From Thioalkalivibrio sp. AKL19 (lineage in GTDB: Bacteria > Pseudomonadota > Gammaproteobacteria > Ectothiorhodospirales > Ectothiorhodospiraceae): a stretch of DNA of 64,000 nucleotides. Shown one piece after another: positions 38,120 to 46,775 of the stretch. The number at the start of each line of letters is the position of its first letter. The stretch's first letter is position 1. A program made the translations under genes and the position numbers. The stretch covers positions 1 through 64,000 of the forward strand of contig NZ_ATUK01000011.1 in the NCBI RefSeq assembly GCF_000420165.1, read 5' to 3'. The notes beneath the pieces are model-generated. The model was not told the DNA's origin, ran no database searches, and saw only the letters and a program-made list of their open reading frames with translations.

Positions 38120-38656
38120 TCAGGACTTGCCGTCGAACGGCTGCAGCCCGGCCTTGGGCTCGGTTGTATTCATCGCCTCGACCAACAGGTCCAGGCCCTG
38201 ATCCAGTTCCTCGAGGCGGCCCTTCGGCAGCGACTGCAGGGCCCGGTTGAGCTCACCCTGCGGCGCGGCCGGTGCCTTGTCCAGCAACTCCATACCCGCA
38301 TTCGTCACGTACAGGCGGACGATGCGCTGGTCCTTTTCCGGACGCCGGCGCTCGATCAGGCCACGGTGCTCCAGCTTGTCCAGCAGGTTGGAGGTGGTGG
38401 AGGCATGCACCGAGAGCCGGCGCGACAGGTCGCTGACGTTCAGCCCCGGTGTGCGCTGCAGCTCCCACAGCGCCCACAGCTGCGAGGCACTGATCCCGCA
38501 GGCTCGCTCCACGGTCCGCGAATGGCCCTGCAGGGCGCGGATGATCACGCGTAACTGGCGGATCACCGAGCGCGCGACATCCGGCTCGCCCTGGGTACTG
38601 GCCGCCGGGCCGCTCTCGTTTTCGGGTGCCTGGGGCACAGCCTGGGTGGATGCCAT
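38120..38656 (-). CDS. MarR-family transcriptional regulator
   Basis: 178 residues. A 30-residue acidic leader precedes the winged-helix domain: ISASQLWALWEL, LNVSDLSRRLSVHASTTSNLLDKLEHRGLI (recognition helix in HASTTSNLLDKLE) and the wing RRRPEKDQRIVRLYVT. No Cys redox pair. The promoter contains a 16-bp palindrome that probably is its operator. MarR-type regulators (EctR) also control ectoine genes in halophilic Gammaproteobacteria, which fits an osmolyte cluster. ATG 38656 was chosen over a long upstream frame that crosses the porin promoter region. Confidence 0.88.
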   Translation of the reverse strand: MASTQAVPQAPENESGPAASTQGEPDVARSVIRQLRVIIRALQGHSRTVERACGISASQLWALWELQRTPGLNVSDLSRRLSVHASTTSNLLDKLEHRGLIERRRPEKDQRIVRLYVTNAGMELLDKAPAAPQGELNRALQSLPKGRLEELDQGLDLLVEAMNTTEPKAGLQPFDGKS

Positions 38657-38690
38657 CAAAACTTCTCGCAATTGAATCACTCGGTTAGTT

Positions 38691-38706
38691 ATTTTTGTAC
38701 AAAAAT
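38691..38706 (-). promoter_or_regulatory. Palindromic operator in the marR promoter
   Basis: ATTTTTGTACAAAAAT is a perfect 16-bp palindrome 35 bases before the marR-type ATG. On the minus strand TTGCAA (-35 like) is followed after 17 bases by AAAAAT (-10 like), so the palindrome covers the end of the spacer and the -10. Binding there would block the cluster and autoregulate. The remaining part of the 371-base gap to the porin gene shows no clear element. Confidence 0.65.
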
Positions 38707-39027
38707 AGTTCCATTGCAACTTACGCCCCGGCTGGCGAAATCGCGCCACGGGCTCTACACAAGTGGATTGGGGAGCCTGCTCCAGCGGAGAGCCCTTCCC
38801 GCTACGCCGGGGGAAGCCGGGCAGCTGCAGGCCCTCGAGCCAGAGAAGGAACACGGGGCGAGTGTCGTGGTCATACCACAGTGTGCGGGACTCACGTCGC
38901 CTGTTTACAACGCACCAGGAAGTGCTCATAAGCATTCCCCGCGTTGGATTCGGGAGGCCGGACGCACTGCGTGTCGGGCCGGAAGGCCACTGCGACACCC
39001 GACCCGCCCGACCAGAGAGGAATCGCA

Positions 39028-40218
39028 ATGAAGAAGACGATGAGCTGGACCCTGGCACCCCTGTCCGGTGCCGTTGCCCTGGCCCTGTTCCTGGGCCCGA
39101 ATGTCGCTGCCGCGGAATACGACAGCATCCAGGTTGGCAACCTGTCGATCGGCGGCGCCCTGCGCGCGAACTACGTAATCGGTGACTACCCCGACTCCGA
39201 CCGCGAATCGTGGGACAAGGGCGGAAACTTCGTCCTCGACACCGCTCGCATCAACCTCGACTACGAGAACGGCCCCTGGCTCGGCAAGCTGGAGTACCGC
39301 TGGTACGACGGCTACAACATGCTGCACACCGGTTGGGTGGGCTACAACTTCGAGAACGAGAGCCAGTTGCAGGTCGGCGTGAACCGCGTGCCCTTCGGCC
39401 CGGGCCCCTACGGCGTCTCCCAGAGCTGGTTCTTCGACCAGCACTACTACGTGGGCCTCTCCGACGACATGGATCTCGGCGTCAAGTACACGATGCCGAT
39501 GGGCGACTGGACCTGGGACTTCGGCTACTACGCTCGCGATGAGGGGCACTACTCGGGTGATACCCGGGACAGCGCCCGGTACTCCTACGATGTCGTCAAC
39601 GAATCGGGTGACGGCTACGAAGAACGCAATCAGTTCAACGTGCGCGGGATCTACAGCATCCCGAATGCCGACACCGACGTCGGCTTCTCGGCCCAGTACG
39701 GCGAGCTGAAGAGCAAGGGTCCGCAAAGCGATGGCGACCACTACGCGGTCTCGGGCCACATGGTCAACAACTGGGGCAACTGGACCCTGGCCAGCCAGCT
39801 GACCTATTACAAGTTCGACGTGGACGCGAACCAGCCGCTTGGAACGGACACGCTCGTCCAGATGGGCGCGTATGACTTCCCCAATACCGTGGCAGCCGAG
39901 GGCTGGATTCCGGCCGTCTCGCTTAGTTACTACCAGGAAACCAGCAACATCCCGTGGCTGGACTACGTAATCCCCTACGCCGAGGTCTCCTCCATCGTGA
40001 AAAGCGAGAGTGACTTCAACAACAGCGACATGCTGGTGCTGGGCGCCGCCTGGGCGCGGGGCAACTGGTACATCTACACGGACCTGGCCTATTCCAACGG
40101 CAACGAGTTCGTGGGCGGCAACCGTCGCGGCGACAACCCGTTTGGCGATCGCCTTGGGGCCAACGAGGACGACAACTGGGAGGCCCGTTTCAATATTAAC
40201 TTCGGGTATTACTTCTAA
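39028..40218 (+). CDS. Outer-membrane porin
   Basis: 396 residues with a 29-residue signal peptide (VAAAEYDS cleavage region). The mature part is rich in alternating aromatic/polar beta strands with Gly, Asp and Tyr and ends in the beta-barrel signal Y-Y-F. It resembles phosphate-selective O/P-type or carbohydrate porins; selectivity cannot be told. RBS GAGAGGAA. It diverges from the marR-led cluster, so it may form the outer-membrane entry for the same substrate. Followed by a good terminator. Confidence 0.85.
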   Translation: MKKTMSWTLAPLSGAVALALFLGPNVAAAEYDSIQVGNLSIGGALRANYVIGDYPDSDRESWDKGGNFVLDTARINLDYENGPWLGKLEYRWYDGYNMLHTGWVGYNFENESQLQVGVNRVPFGPGPYGVSQSWFFDQHYYVGLSDDMDLGVKYTMPMGDWTWDFGYYARDEGHYSGDTRDSARYSYDVVNESGDGYEERNQFNVRGIYSIPNADTDVGFSAQYGELKSKGPQSDGDHYAVSGHMVNNWGNWTLASQLTYYKFDVDANQPLGTDTLVQMGAYDFPNTVAAEGWIPAVSLSYYQETSNIPWLDYVIPYAEVSSIVKSESDFNNSDMLVLGAAWARGNWYIYTDLAYSNGNEFVGGNRRGDNPFGDRLGANEDDNWEARFNINFGYYF

Positions 40219-40263
40219 AGGCGGTCGCGGAAGGTCGTCGCCTGACGGCCTTCGGACGAATGG

Positions 40264-40292
40264 AGCCCGCACCATCCGGTGCGGGCTTTTTT
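40264..40292 (+). terminator. Intrinsic terminator after the porin gene
   Basis: AGCCCGCACC (40264-40273), loop ATCC, GGTGCGGGCT (40278-40287), then TTTTT. Confidence 0.93.
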
Positions 40293-40314
40293 GTGCTCGG
40301 GGCAGCGCCCTGGG

Positions 40315-41730
40315 TCAGGCGCTATTCGCGGCCTGCGGCTCGGGCACATCGGGCCGGCCGGGCTGGGGCATTTGGTCGGGGTTGGCCCAGCGCATCAGGG
40401 CAAGCGCCAGCAGGATGGTGGGGATCCCGATCAGGGCCGAACTGGCGAAGAACCAGACCCATCCGATGTGCTCGGCCAGCACGCCGGTGAAGCCGGCGAG
40501 GAACTGCCCCGGCAGGGTCATGATGGAGCTGAACAGGGCGTACTGGGTGGCGGTGTAGGCGCTGTTGGTCAGACTGGAGAGATAGGCGATGAACACCGAA
40601 ATCGCCATGCCACCCGACAGGTTGTCGGCCATGATGGCGAACACCAGGCCGTAGGTCTCGGGACCGAGGGTCGCCAGCCAGGAGAAGGTGAGATTGGTCA
40701 GCGGCGCCAGGATCGCGGTCGCGATCAGCATGCGCATGATGCCAAAACGCACCACCAGCAGCCCGCCCAGGGCCGCGCCGGTCAGGGTCATGGCCAGGCC
40801 GAAGGCAGCGGCGATATTGGCGATCTCTTCCTTGGTGAATCCGATGTCCAGATAAAACGGGTTGGCCATCACCCCCATGAAGATGTCGCTGATGCGAAAG
40901 ACCGCGATGAAGGCGATCACGACCAGGGCGATCTTCCCGAAGCGCTGCCAGAACTCGACAAAGGGGCAGACCACCGCGCCGATGGCCCAGGCCTTGAGGT
41001 CCCGCCACCAGCCGGTATCCGAGGTGCTGTTGAGGTAGTGGACCACGCGGTCCTCGAGCCGCGCCGTGGCGGAGTCGCGCCGGGCGACCTCGGGTTCGCG
41101 GACGATCAGGGTACAGACCACCCCCACGAGCATCAGCGCGGCCATGGCCCCGTAGGACAGGCTCCAGCTCCCGATGGCGGCGATATGCAGCGCCCCGGCC
41201 CCGGCGGTCAGCAGGGCCACGCGGTAACCGAACACGTAGGCCGCGGCCATCGCCCCCTGGCGCTCCTGGCTGACGGCCTCGATGCGGTAGGCATCGATGG
41301 CGATGTCCTGGGTCGCGGCGCCGAATGCGGTGAGCACGGCCCAGACGGCAACCAGCCAGAGGTGCTCGACCGGGTCGGTCAGGGCGATCCCGGCCAGGCC
41401 GAGGATGATCACCGCCTGGGCGAACAGCATCCAGGCACGGCGGCGGCCGAAGACCCGGGTCAGCACCGGCAGGGCCAGGCGGTCGACCACCGGCGCCCAG
41501 AACACCTTGATGCTGTAGGCCATGCCGACCCAGGACAGGAAGCCGATGGAGGCCAGCTCCACCCCGAGATCGCGCAGCCAGGCGGTAAAGGTCCCGCCGG
41601 TCAGCAGCAGCGGCAACCCCGCGGCGAAGCCGAGGAACAGCATCCCGATGACCCGTGGGTGGCGGTAGACCGCCAGGGCCGCGCGCCAGTCGCGGCTCGG
41701 GGGCCGTTGTGCTTCAGCGACTCCAGTCAT
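40315..41730 (-). CDS. ampG: AmpG-family MFS muropeptide permease
   Basis: 471 residues with about 12-14 helices. Family segments include GFAAGLPLLLTGGTFTAWLRD, KVFWAPVVDR, ATQDIAIDAYR and a late NLSGGMA-x-F-x-AYLSSLTN (each cited in part). AmpG imports anhydromuropeptides (GlcNAc-anhydroMurNAc peptides) for cell-wall recycling. Next to xth on the same strand with 36 bases between; no ampD/nagZ/ampR nearby. Confidence 0.87.
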   Translation of the reverse strand: MTGVAEAQRPPSRDWRAALAVYRHPRVIGMLFLGFAAGLPLLLTGGTFTAWLRDLGVELASIGFLSWVGMAYSIKVFWAPVVDRLALPVLTRVFGRRRAWMLFAQAVIILGLAGIALTDPVEHLWLVAVWAVLTAFGAATQDIAIDAYRIEAVSQERQGAMAAAYVFGYRVALLTAGAGALHIAAIGSWSLSYGAMAALMLVGVVCTLIVREPEVARRDSATARLEDRVVHYLNSTSDTGWWRDLKAWAIGAVVCPFVEFWQRFGKIALVVIAFIAVFRISDIFMGVMANPFYLDIGFTKEEIANIAAAFGLAMTLTGAALGGLLVVRFGIMRMLIATAILAPLTNLTFSWLATLGPETYGLVFAIMADNLSGGMAISVFIAYLSSLTNSAYTATQYALFSSIMTLPGQFLAGFTGVLAEHIGWVWFFASSALIGIPTILLALALMRWANPDQMPQPGRPDVPEPQAANSA

Positions 41731-41766
41731 GCGCCGACGTCACCGAATGCGAGGAACATGCCCCGA

Positions 41767-42540
41767 TCAGGGCTGGTAGTCATAGTCGATCCAGAACGGC
41801 GCGTGGTCGGAGAAGCGATCGTCGGTATGGATGTACGGGTCATGCGCGGTGGCCGCGATGCCCGGCGTGGCGATCTGGTAGTCGATGCGCCAGCCCACGT
41901 TCTTGGCCCAGGCCTGGCCGCGGTTGGACCACCAGGTGTACCGCTCCGGGCGCTCGTCCAGTCGGCGGAACACATCCACCATGCCGATCTCGTCGAACAG
42001 ATGGTCCAGCCAGGCCCGCTCTTCCGGCAGGAAGCCCGAATTCTTGCGGTTGGACTTGTAGTTGGTCAGGTCGATCTCCTTGTGGGCGATGTTCCAGTCG
42101 CCGCAGATGACCCATTCGCGCCCGTCCTGCATGCGCTCCGCCAGCCAGGGCCGGAAGAACTCCAGGAAACGCCACTTGGAATCCTGGCGATGATCGCCGG
42201 AGGAGCCCGACGGCAGGTACAGCGAGACCACCGACAGGTTGCCGAAACGCATCTCGGCATAACGGCCCTCGTTGTCCGCCTCCTCGAAGCCGATACGCGT
42301 GATGACCTCGTCCGGCTGGCGGCGGCTGTACAGGGCCACCCCGCTGTAGCCGGGCTTCACCGCATCGACATAGACACTGTGGTACCCGGGTGGATGGAAG
42401 GGCTCGCCCTGGATCTGGTGGATCTGGGCCTTGGTCTCCTGGATGCAGACCACGTCGGCCCCGGTCCCCGGGAGCCAGTCGAAGAAGCCCTTGCGGGCGG
42501 CGGCACGGATGCCGTTGGCGTTCATCGAGAGTATGCGCAT
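41767..42540 (-). CDS. xth: Exodeoxyribonuclease III
   Basis: 257-residue AP endonuclease/3'-5' exonuclease of base-excision repair. It starts [14 protein letters not shown]. Metal and catalytic residues are in [37 protein letters not shown] and SDHAPFWID. The first ATG four codons upstream is also possible. Divergent from pyrE, as often in Gammaproteobacteria. Confidence 0.95.
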   Translation of the reverse strand: MRILSMNANGIRAAARKGFFDWLPGTGADVVCIQETKAQIHQIQGEPFHPPGYHSVYVDAVKPGYSGVALYSRRQPDEVITRIGFEEADNEGRYAEMRFGNLSVVSLYLPSGSSGDHRQDSKWRFLEFFRPWLAERMQDGREWVICGDWNIAHKEIDLTNYKSNRKNSGFLPEERAWLDHLFDEIGMVDVFRRLDERPERYTWWSNRGQAWAKNVGWRIDYQIATPGIAATAHDPYIHTDDRFSDHAPFWIDYDYQP

Positions 42541-42653
42541 GGCGGGGAACAATACCCGTGCGCGCGGGCGCGGAAAAGGGCCCCGACCGGCGCCGATGCC
42601 GGATTCGCGGGCGGGTGTGTCAGAATACGGCGTTTTATGACCGGAGCAGCCCG

Positions 42654-43289
42654 ATGACCGCCCACGCCTTCCTGGAATATGCCCTGCAACGCGATGTACT
42701 GCGCTTTGGCGAGTTCACGCTGAAGTCCGGGCGGGTGAGTCCGTACTTCTTCAACGCGGGCCTGTTCAACCGGGGCTCCGACCTGGCGCGGCTCGGCGAA
42801 TTCTATGCGCGGGCAATCAAGGACTCCGGCATCGAGTTCGACCTGGTGTTCGGGCCGGCCTACAAGGGCATCCCGCTGGCGGCGGCGGTGACCGAGGCGC
42901 TTTATCGCGACCACGGCATGGACCGCCCCTGGGCCTTCAACCGCAAGGAGGCCAAGGACCACGGCGAGGGCGGCAACATCGTCGGCGCCCCGCTGGAGGG
43001 ACGGGTGCTGATCGTGGACGACGTGATCACCGCCGGCACCGCGATCCGCGAGTCGGTGGACCTGATCCGTGCCGCGGGGGCCACGCCGGTCGGGGTCGCG
43101 ATCGCGCTGGACCGCGAGGAACGCGGCCGCGGCGAGCGCTCCGCCATCCAGGAGGTCGAGGCCGATCTTGGCCTGCAGGTGGTGCGTGTCGCCCGGCTTG
43201 GCGATCTGGTGACCATGCTGGAGGACACCGGCCGAGCCCCCGAACACCTGGAGGCCCTGCGCGCCTACCGCGCCGAATACGGGGTATAG
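42654..43289 (+). CDS. pyrE: Orotate phosphoribosyltransferase
   Basis: 211-residue enzyme of UMP synthesis that joins orotate to PRPP. The PRPP-binding motif [13 protein letters not shown] is complete, as is the catalytic loop [14 protein letters not shown]. The family start ([22 protein letters not shown], in part) fixes ATG 42654; the frame is open far upstream through the divergent xth. Confidence 0.96.
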   Translation: MTAHAFLEYALQRDVLRFGEFTLKSGRVSPYFFNAGLFNRGSDLARLGEFYARAIKDSGIEFDLVFGPAYKGIPLAAAVTEALYRDHGMDRPWAFNRKEAKDHGEGGNIVGAPLEGRVLIVDDVITAGTAIRESVDLIRAAGATPVGVAIALDREERGRGERSAIQEVEADLGLQVVRVARLGDLVTMLEDTGRAPEHLEALRAYRAEYGV

Positions 43290-43315
43290 GGGGCGCGTAC
43301 CGCGGCATCCATGAC

Positions 43316-43500
43316 CCCGTCATTGCGAGGAGTGCAGCGACGAAGCACAAAAGCAGCGAAGCTGCGTTGAACGGCCGCAGGCCGGCCCGCAGGGCGAGCG
43401 AAGCGAGTAACCTCCAGAAGCTGACAGGGGGCGGGCCGGGATCGGGTGGTTCCGGACGGAGGTTGCTTCGTCGGCTGCGCCTCCTCGCAATGACGGGAGG
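43316..43500. repeat. 185-bp inverted-repeat element of the REP-like family
   Basis: The left arm begins at 43316 with CCCGTCATTGCGAGGAG and the right arm ends at about 43499 with its near-exact complement CTCCTCGCAATGACGGG. Similarity extends through GCAGC and GACGAAGCA for about 33 bases per arm. The middle (43350-43460) has no similarity to the other copies. It lies between pyrE and the convergent cupin gene. Confidence 0.75.
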
Positions 43501-43539
43501 TCGGGGGATGCGGCGTGGTGCGGCATACGCCGCCCCGGA

Positions 43540-43896
43540 CTACAGGAGCTCTGTGTCGTCGTGCGAGTATGCCGGCGAGCAGCTGCACAGGATGTGCAGC
43601 GGCTCGCTACCCGTGTTGCGGATGTTGTGCGGCGTGCCGGGGGCAATGCAGACGGTGTCGCCCACACTCACCGGGAAGGTCTCCTCGCCCAGACGCATCT
43701 CGCCCTGTCCGCGCGTGACGTGATAGAGCTCCTCGGTGCGGGCGTGGCGATGCAGGCGCGTAATCGCACCGGGTTCCACCACGGCCTCGGCCAGGCTCTG
43801 GGCGGCATTGCCATGCACGTCGGGGTGCATCAGCTCGCGGATCTCGGAGCCGTCCTTGGTGTCGTAGGCCGGGATGTCACTGTAGCGCGTGTGCAT
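43540..43896 (-). CDS. Cupin-domain protein
   Basis: 118 residues, a single small beta-barrel. Cupin motif 1 is visible as RLHRHARTEELYHVTRG and motif 2 as PGTPHNIRNTG, giving a probable His/Glu metal site. Substrate unknown; small cupins of this type include sugar epimerases and dioxygenases. It lies 12 bases after gpmI on the same strand. Confidence 0.88.
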   Translation of the reverse strand: MHTRYSDIPAYDTKDGSEIRELMHPDVHGNAAQSLAEAVVEPGAITRLHRHARTEELYHVTRGQGEMRLGEETFPVSVGDTVCIAPGTPHNIRNTGSEPLHILCSCSPAYSHDDTELL

Positions 43897-43908
43897 GGCT
43901 CCCCCTGC

Positions 43909-45459
43909 TCAGGCCGAGGCCGGCACTTCCTCGAGCAAAAGGCTGTGCCCGCCCATTGCGGCGGGCTTGGGCACCCCCATCAACTCCAGCACGGTCGGGG
44001 CCACATCGGCCAGCCCGCCGCCGGTGCGCAGGCGCCAGCGCTGCGAGTCGGTGATCATGCACATCACTGGATAGATGGTGTGCTGGGTATGCGGCGCCCC
44101 GGTCACCGGGTCGATGTATTCGTCGCAATTGCCGTGGTCGGCGGTCACGATCGCGGAGTACTCCAGTTCCTTGGCGGCATCCAGCACGCGACCGACCTCG
44201 CGGTCGAGGCTCTGGACGGCCTGGATCAGGGCCTCGCGCTTCGCGGTGTGCCCGACCATGTCGCCGTTGGCGAAGTTCACCAGGATGAAGCCGTAGCGCC
44301 CGCTCTCCATCGCCTGGATGGTCTCGTCGGCGACCTGCCTGGCGCTCATCTCCGGCTGTTCGTCATAGGTATCCACCGACGGCGAGGGCACCATCACGCG
44401 CTGTTCGCCGGCGTAGGGCTCTTCCTTGCCGCCGTTGAAGAAGAAGGTGACGTGGGCGTACTTCTCGGTCTCCGCACAGTGGAACTGCGGGATGCCGGCG
44501 GAGGCGATCGTGCTGCCCAGGGTCGTCGACGGGCGCTCCGGGGGAAAGGCGATCGGCGACAGGAAACGCGGGTCGTACTCGGTCAGGCAGGTTTCGGACA
44601 CCGGATGGAAGTCGCCGCGATCGAAGCCGTCGAACTCGTCCATACCCAGGGCGGCCGTCAGCTGGCGCGGGCGGTCGTTGCGGAAATTGAACAGCACGCA
44701 GACCGCATCCCTCCCCAGCGGCGCGCCGCCGTTGATGATGCGCGGATTGATGAACTCGTCATCCTCGCCGGCGCCATAGGCGGCCTCGATGGCCTCGCGG
44801 GCGGATCCGGCGGCCTCGCCCTCGGCGTAGGCGATCGCGCGGAAGGCCTTCTCCGTGCGCTTCCAGCGCTTGTCGCGGTCCATCGCATAATAGCGCCCGC
44901 ACACCGTGGCGATCGCGCCACCGGCATTCGCCAGCTCCTCCTCGAGCGGATCGAGGTAGTTGAGTGCGGAGCGGGGTGCGGTGTCACGGCCGTCGGTGAT
45001 CATGTGCACCATCGGCCGCGCGCCCTCGCGCTGACAGATCTCGACCAGGGCGCGCAGGTGACGAATATGCGAATGCACACCGCCATCGGAGACCAGTCCG
45101 ATCAGGTGGAGCGGCAGGTCGTTGTTGGCCGCCGCGCGTGCGGCGCTGACCAGGGCGTCATTCTCGTAGAAGCTGCCATCGGCAATGGAGTCGTCGATGC
45201 GCACCAGGTCCTGGTTGATCACCGTGCCCGCCCCCAGCGTGAGATGCCCGACCTCCGAGTTGCCCATCTGTCCGTCCGGCAGCCCGACGGCCCGGCCACA
45301 GGCGTCCAGCGTTGTATGGGCATGGGTGGAGAGGTACTCGTCGAGACGCGGTGTATTGGCCTCGGCGTAAGCGTTGTTCAGCTTGGAGGGGTTCACGCCC
45401 ACTCCGTCCATGACGATCAGCAGGACGGGGCGGCGGGGGGTGGAACGCGGGTCTGCCAT
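43909..45459 (-). CDS. gpmI: 2,3-bisphosphoglycerate-independent phosphoglycerate mutase
   Basis: 516-residue manganese enzyme of glycolysis/gluconeogenesis. The catalytic serine is S68 in GQMGNSEVGH; alkaline-phosphatase-type metal ligands are in VMDGVGVN, TADHGNCDEY and APHTQHT. Length is normal. In an autotroph it works mainly from Calvin-cycle 3-phosphoglycerate towards pyruvate. Confidence 0.97.
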   Translation of the reverse strand: MADPRSTPRRPVLLIVMDGVGVNPSKLNNAYAEANTPRLDEYLSTHAHTTLDACGRAVGLPDGQMGNSEVGHLTLGAGTVINQDLVRIDDSIADGSFYENDALVSAARAAANNDLPLHLIGLVSDGGVHSHIRHLRALVEICQREGARPMVHMITDGRDTAPRSALNYLDPLEEELANAGGAIATVCGRYYAMDRDKRWKRTEKAFRAIAYAEGEAAGSAREAIEAAYGAGEDDEFINPRIINGGAPLGRDAVCVLFNFRNDRPRQLTAALGMDEFDGFDRGDFHPVSETCLTEYDPRFLSPIAFPPERPSTTLGSTIASAGIPQFHCAETEKYAHVTFFFNGGKEEPYAGEQRVMVPSPSVDTYDEQPEMSARQVADETIQAMESGRYGFILVNFANGDMVGHTAKREALIQAVQSLDREVGRVLDAAKELEYSAIVTADHGNCDEYIDPVTGAPHTQHTIYPVMCMITDSQRWRLRTGGGLADVAPTVLELMGVPKPAAMGGHSLLLEEVPASA

Positions 45460-45560
45460 CGCGGGATCATTACCTGGGTCAATGGGTTACCCGGGTATTT
45501 TAGCAAGTTCCAATGCTTGGCGGGGCAGGGGCCGCACAAAACGTGCTTCGCACCGGAGGG

Positions 45561-46775
45561 TCAGCGATCCCGCCCGGCGTCGCGCCCCCCCGGTGCCGCA
45601 TCCGCTTCACCCGGGGCGGCGGGCGGGCCGTCATCGCTCGGCGCACCGGAAGAGGCCGGCGGGCCGGCATCGGGTGCCGGATCTCCGCCGACAGCCTCGT
45701 CCGCATGCGCGGCAGGGTCACGCGGAGCCTCGCGCTGGCGCCGCAGCTCGGCCTGCTCTTCCTCGAGACGGTCGAGTTCGGCATCCATCTCCTCGTCCGT
45801 CAACGGAGTGTAGCCGGTACGCGCCGCCGCCGTGGTGCCTTCGCCACTGGCGGGCCCAGAGCGCCCCGATGCGGACGCCGTGGATGCCGCCGCGGCCTGC
45901 TTGCGCGAACCGCCGCCGCTGCCGCCACTACGCGGCGCACCACCGCCACCGCCCGGACCATCGTCGTCCGGCCCGTCATCATCGGCCCCGGCCGCATCGT
46001 CACCGCCCGCCGTGGCGCGGCGCTCGGCCTTCTTGCGCTCCATGATCCGCGACAGAATCAGGCCGATCTCGAACAACAGCCACATCGGAAGGGCCAGCAG
46101 CGTCTGCGAGATGATGTCCGGCGGGGTCAGCACCATGCCGACCAGGAACACGCCAACGATCACGTAGGGGCGCTTCTGCGCCAGCTTGGCCGGGGTCGTG
46201 GCCCCCATGGAGACGAGCAGGATGGTTGCGACCGGCACCTCGAAGGCGATGCCGAAGGCGATGAACAACATGATGACGAACGACAGATAACGCGAGATGT
46301 CGGTCATCACCGCCACGCCCTCGGGCGCCGTGGCCGTAAAGAACGCAAAGATCAGCGGAAAGACCACGAAGTAGGCGAACGCCATCCCCAGATAGAACAG
46401 CGCGGTGGACGACGCCACCAGCGGCAGCGCCATGCTCTTTTCGTGCGAGTAAAGCCCCGGGGCCACGAAGGACCAGACCTGATACAGCAGGTAGGGGATG
46501 CTGAGCACCACCGCCAGCAGCAGGGTCAGCTTGAACGGGATCAGGAACGGCGCGGCCACGTCGATCGCGATCATGCTGGTGCCTTCCGGCAGGTGCTGCA
46601 TGAGCGGATCGGCCAGCCACGTGTAGATCGGGTTGGCGAACGGGAACAGGATCAGGAACACCACCAGGATGGCGATGAACATCCTGAGGATGCGGTCGCG
46701 CAGCTCGATCAGGTGCGTGAGCAGGGTCTCGGTTGCTTCCGGACTCGGCTCGACCCCCGGTTTGGTCTTGCTCAT
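45561..46775 (-). CDS. tatC: Sec-independent translocase TatC with long C-terminal tail
   Basis: 404 residues. The first 250 form a normal six-helix TatC (LTHLIELRDRILR, signal-peptide-binding glove with FVAPGLYSHEK, and the P-x-PDxxSQ-type loop LTPPDIISQTLLALP). Residues about 255-404 are an unusual tail rich in Gly, Ala, Asp, Ser and Pro with one predicted coil (DEEMDAELDRLEEEQAELRR, 20 residues). The ATG overlaps the tatB stop (ATGA). Confidence 0.96.
   Translation of the reverse strand: MSKTKPGVEPSPEATETLLTHLIELRDRILRMFIAILVVFLILFPFANPIYTWLADPLMQHLPEGTSMIAIDVAAPFLIPFKLTLLLAVVLSIPYLLYQVWSFVAPGLYSHEKSMALPLVASSTALFYLGMAFAYFVVFPLIFAFFTATAPEGVAVMTDISRYLSFVIMLFIAFGIAFEVPVATILLVSMGATTPAKLAQKRPYVIVGVFLVGMVLTPPDIISQTLLALPMWLLFEIGLILSRIMERKKAERRATAGGDDAAGADDDGPDDDGPGGGGGAPRSGGSGGGSRKQAAAASTASASGRSGPASGEGTTAAARTGYTPLTDEEMDAELDRLEEEQAELRRQREAPRDPAAHADEAVGGDPAPDAGPPASSGAPSDDGPPAAPGEADAAPGGRDAGRDR

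Noticed and set aside
38672-39031. 119-codon plus-strand frame in the marR-porin gap
   Set aside because: No ribosome site, overlaps the palindromic operator, ends on the porin start, and the product looks random.
40279-42657. 792-codon plus-strand frame across ampG and xth
   Set aside because: Both minus-strand genes are strongly supported; the frame has low-complexity Gly/Gln/His content.
43561-45813. 750-codon plus-strand frame across the cupin gene and gpmI
   Set aside because: Antisense to complete cupin and phosphoglycerate mutase genes.
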